DNA from: Nonomuraea jabiensis
GTDB taxonomy: Bacteria > Actinomycetota > Actinomycetes > Streptosporangiales > Streptosporangiaceae
Reading direction: 5' to 3'
Length of the DNA: 64,000 nucleotides
Assembly: GCF_014204795.1 (NCBI RefSeq)
Contig: NZ_JACHMB010000001.1
Span: 11,482,501-11,546,500, forward strand
The translations under genes and the position numbers were made by a program. Of the stretch, positions 62,074 through 64,000 are shown one piece after another. Numbering within the stretch: the stretch's first letter is position 1; every line of letters starts with the position of its first letter. The notes below the pieces were generated by a model. That model saw nothing but the letters and a program-made list of their open reading frames with translations, was not told the origin of the DNA and did not search any database.

Positions 62074-62383
62074 CGCGCAGGCTGTGGCGGGCCGCCGCGC
62101 GCCCGTGGGATGGGGTCTCGGGCGCGCGGCGGAGGGCTCGGCTTTGGATGGGCGGGGTAGGCCGAGCCCATGGAAGGTCAGCGGAGTGCGGGTGTCCGCG
62201 TGACCTGGCATGCGCCACCCACCGGAATCGGTGGTGGCCGGTCCGCTGGGGACCTGGACGGTGGGGCCGCCGGCGGACGCTTGGTGCGTCGCTCTTTCGA
62301 CCCGAGACGAGAGTACCGCCATCCCCGTCCGCGCGGTCCCCAAATGTCAGAACTTAGTGGGAGAAAAACGGACGAGTCTCCCC
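62074..62383. other. 310-nt intergenic region with hairpins
   Basis: No gene is supported. GGGCTCGGC (62134-62142) pairs with GCCGAGCCC (62161-62169), probably the terminator of the EamA gene. A second small inverted repeat around CACCGGAATCGGTG lies near 62219-62232. The right end is more AT-rich. Confidence 0.5.
62134..62169. terminator. Hairpin downstream of the EamA gene
   Basis: A 9-bp perfect stem with an 18-nt loop lies about 60 nt after the stop codon. It is a moderate candidate for a bidirectional terminator between convergent genes. Confidence 0.5.
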
Positions 62384-63052
62384 TCAGTGCTCGGCCCAGA
62401 TCCCCCGCACGTGGCCGATGTGCTCCGTCATGAGGTGCTGGACGGCCTGGCGGTCGCCGCTCTTCAGGGCGTCGAGCAGCGCCAGGTGCTCCCTGGCCGA
62501 CTCGCCCAGCACGTCGCGCTCCCGGAGCTGGGACAGGCCGTAGAGCCTGGCCCTGTTGCGCAGGTCGCGCACCACCTCGACCAGGTGGGCGTTGCCCGCC
62601 AGGGTCAGCAGCTCGACGTGGAAGCGCAGGTCGGCGTCCACGTACGCGAGCAGGTCACCGCGTTCGGCGGCCGAGACGATCTCCTCGGCGACCGGCCTGA
62701 GCCGCTCGAACTCCTCCTCCCGCGCACCGCCGGCCAGCCGGGCCACGGTGGGCACCTCGATCAGCTGGCGGATCTCGGTGAGCTCGTCGAGGTCGCGGTC
62801 GGACAGCTCGGTCACCCGGAAGCCCTTGTTGCGCACCGCCTCGACCAGGCCCTCCTTGGCCAGGTCGAGCATGGCCTCGCGCACCGGCGTGGCCGAGACG
62901 CCGAACTGGGCGGCCAGCACCGGCGCGGAGTAGACCACTCCCGGCCGCATCTCGCCGGTGATCAGCGCGGCACGCAGCGCGTGCGCGACCTGCTCGCGCA
63001 GGCTCTGCCGCTCCCCCACCATCGGCAGGTCGAGCCGGTCCTCGGCAGCCAT
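62384..63052 (-). CDS. GntR-family regulator, FadR/FCD type
   Basis: A 222-residue regulator; ATG 63052 follows AGAGGAG. Winged HTH (VYSAPVLAAQFGVSATPVRE) and an all-helical FCD effector domain. The metal-binding pattern is visible in AYVDADLRFHVELLTLAGN and in SAREHLALLDALKSGD. It lies 48 nt after the ornithine cyclodeaminase-like gene on the same strand, so it probably controls that pathway in response to an amino or keto acid. Confidence 0.92.
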   Translation of the reverse strand: MAAEDRLDLPMVGERQSLREQVAHALRAALITGEMRPGVVYSAPVLAAQFGVSATPVREAMLDLAKEGLVEAVRNKGFRVTELSDRDLDELTEIRQLIEVPTVARLAGGAREEEFERLRPVAEEIVSAAERGDLLAYVDADLRFHVELLTLAGNAHLVEVVRDLRNRARLYGLSQLRERDVLGESAREHLALLDALKSGDRQAVQHLMTEHIGHVRGIWAEH

Positions 63053-63100
63053 CCAATCTCCTCTCTTACTCACAAGAAATCTGCTCATCAGCCTGCCGCC

Positions 63101-64000
63101 CTACTGTGGCACCTCGGGCGAGGCCGCAGCGGCAGGCCGCTTCGCAGATTTCTCATGAGATCTCCACGCCTCGTACGCGGCGGCCGCGACCACGAGGTCC
63201 TCCCAGGCCATGCCCGTGCTCTTGAACACGCGCGGCCCCGTGCCGGCGACCACCCGACCCGCGACGAGATCGGCGAGGTTGCCCGCGAGATGACCAGCGG
63301 TGATCGTGCCCTCGCGGATCGGGATGAGCAGATCGCCCGCCTCCTCCAGGGCGGCCGCCCTGGCCTCGACGACCACGGTGGCGCGGGCGACGAGGTCGCC
63401 GTCGAGCTCGCGGGCGCCGGGCTCGTGCGACCCGACCGCGACGACGGTGACGCCGTCGCGGGCGAGCTTACCGGGGAACAGCGGTTCCCTCGCCGTCGTG
63501 CAGCACACGATGACGTCGGCCCCGGCCAGTGCTCGCGCCGAGTCGGACGGGGGCAGGGCGCGGGCGGTCAGGCCGAGCGCCCGGCAGCGGCCCGCGAGCG
63601 CCTCCGCGCGGCCCTGGTCGCGCCCGACCACGGTCACGTCCTCGATGGGGCGCACCTCCCGCAGCGCGAGCACGTGACCCCACGCCTGCGGGCCGCTCCC
63701 GAACACCACCAGCCGCCGGGCCTCCCCGTCCGCCAGGTGGCTGACGGCCAGCGCCGAGACGGCGGGCGTGCGCAGGGAGGTGAGCGCGATCCCGTCCAGG
63801 GCCGCGAGCGGGGTCAGGGTGTCGCCGTCGAACAGCAGGTACGTCCCCTGGATCCGGGGCAGCTCGCGATCGGGGTTGCCGGGCGCGATGGTGACGGCCT
63901 TGACCCCCGCGTACCGTCCGGCCGCGGCGGGCATGAGGAGGAGCTGCCCGGCCGGCAGGTCCACGATCGGCCGCTGCGGCGTGGCCTCGGGGTCGAGCCC
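63101..64000 (-). CDS. Ornithine cyclodeaminase/mu-crystallin family protein (start beyond window)
   Basis: The reading frame is open to position 64000, so the N-terminus is missing; 299 residues are seen. Conserved parts are AAGRYAGVKAVTIAPGNPDR, ALTSLRTPAVSALAV and the Rossmann stretch VVFGSGPQAWGHVLAL, then VICCTTAREPLFPGKL. Such enzymes deaminate ornithine to proline or reduce cyclic imino acids with NAD(P)H. The product here is unknown. GntR downstream probably regulates it. Confidence 0.88.
   Translation of the reverse strand, partial: GLDPEATPQRPIVDLPAGQLLLMPAAAGRYAGVKAVTIAPGNPDRELPRIQGTYLLFDGDTLTPLAALDGIALTSLRTPAVSALAVSHLADGEARRLVVFGSGPQAWGHVLALREVRPIEDVTVVGRDQGRAEALAGRCRALGLTARALPPSDSARALAGADVIVCCTTAREPLFPGKLARDGVTVVAVGSHEPGARELDGDLVARATVVVEARAAALEEAGDLLIPIREGTITAGHLAGNLADLVAGRVVAGTGPRVFKSTGMAWEDLVVAAAAYEAWRSHEKSAKRPAAAASPEVPQ

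Overview
The window is very GC-rich, uses GTG and TTG starts freely, and is dense with ATGA/GTGA-coupled operons. It carries Suf, acVLRF1, DesK-type two-component and LacI/ABC-sugar gene sets typical of filamentous actinomycetes. A soil actinomycete of the Streptosporangiales type (for example Nonomuraea) fits best; this is an inference from style and content. No rRNA, tRNA, CRISPR array or intact transposase was seen.

Left edge (1-4711, minus strand): a compact RiPP-like cassette. A lantibiotic-dehydratase-family (LanB/PEARL-like) protein is followed by a protein resembling a B12-type radical SAM enzyme but lacking the Fe-S cysteine motif. Next comes a 33-residue peptide gene with a perfect Shine-Dalgarno sequence, then an ABC exporter that runs off the window. 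This is the best candidate for an undescribed system here.

4.9-19 kb: mostly single genes. They are a membrane PP2C/SpoIIE phosphatase, a PLP aminotransferase, a secreted glycerophosphodiester phosphodiesterase, an ABC-F protein with a leader that looks like a uORF attenuator, a small HTH protein, an enoyl-CoA hydratase, an ABC exporter, a sulfotransferase, an S66 LD-carboxypeptidase, an unknown protein and a short UvrA-like ATPase.

19-28.5 kb (minus strand): a rhamnogalacturonan-type utilisation locus. LacI, YesU (DUF1961), YesL, an LplA/B/C-type ABC importer, an SGNH esterase and a PcRGLX/YetA-like lyase are arranged as an operon with two matching palindromic operators.

28.7-36.8 kb: an acVLRF1-type peptidyl-tRNA hydrolase, a degenerate EAL protein, an exported class V aminotransferase lipoprotein, an ABC-2 transporter plus DesK/NarL two-component operon split by what looks like an IS605/IS607 right end with an omega-RNA-like scaffold, and hisE-hisG.

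36.9-47 kb: a mannan/beta-mannoside locus with an acetyl-xylan-esterase-type esterase, two paralogous LacI repressors, a sugar ABC importer, a GH5 enzyme and a GH2 beta-mannosidase. The enzymes carry no signal peptides, so imported oligosaccharides are probably finished inside the cell.

47-56 kb (minus strand): a DEAD-box helicase with an RG-rich repeat tail, then the complete sufR-B-D-ferredoxin-C-S-U-T operon. Its promoter carries a SufR-type palindrome over the start codon and a second, iron-box-like site.

56-64 kb: two MFS exporters, a two-domain VOC protein, a Drr-type ABC pair, an EamA permease, a GntR regulator and an ornithine cyclodeaminase-family gene cut by the right edge.
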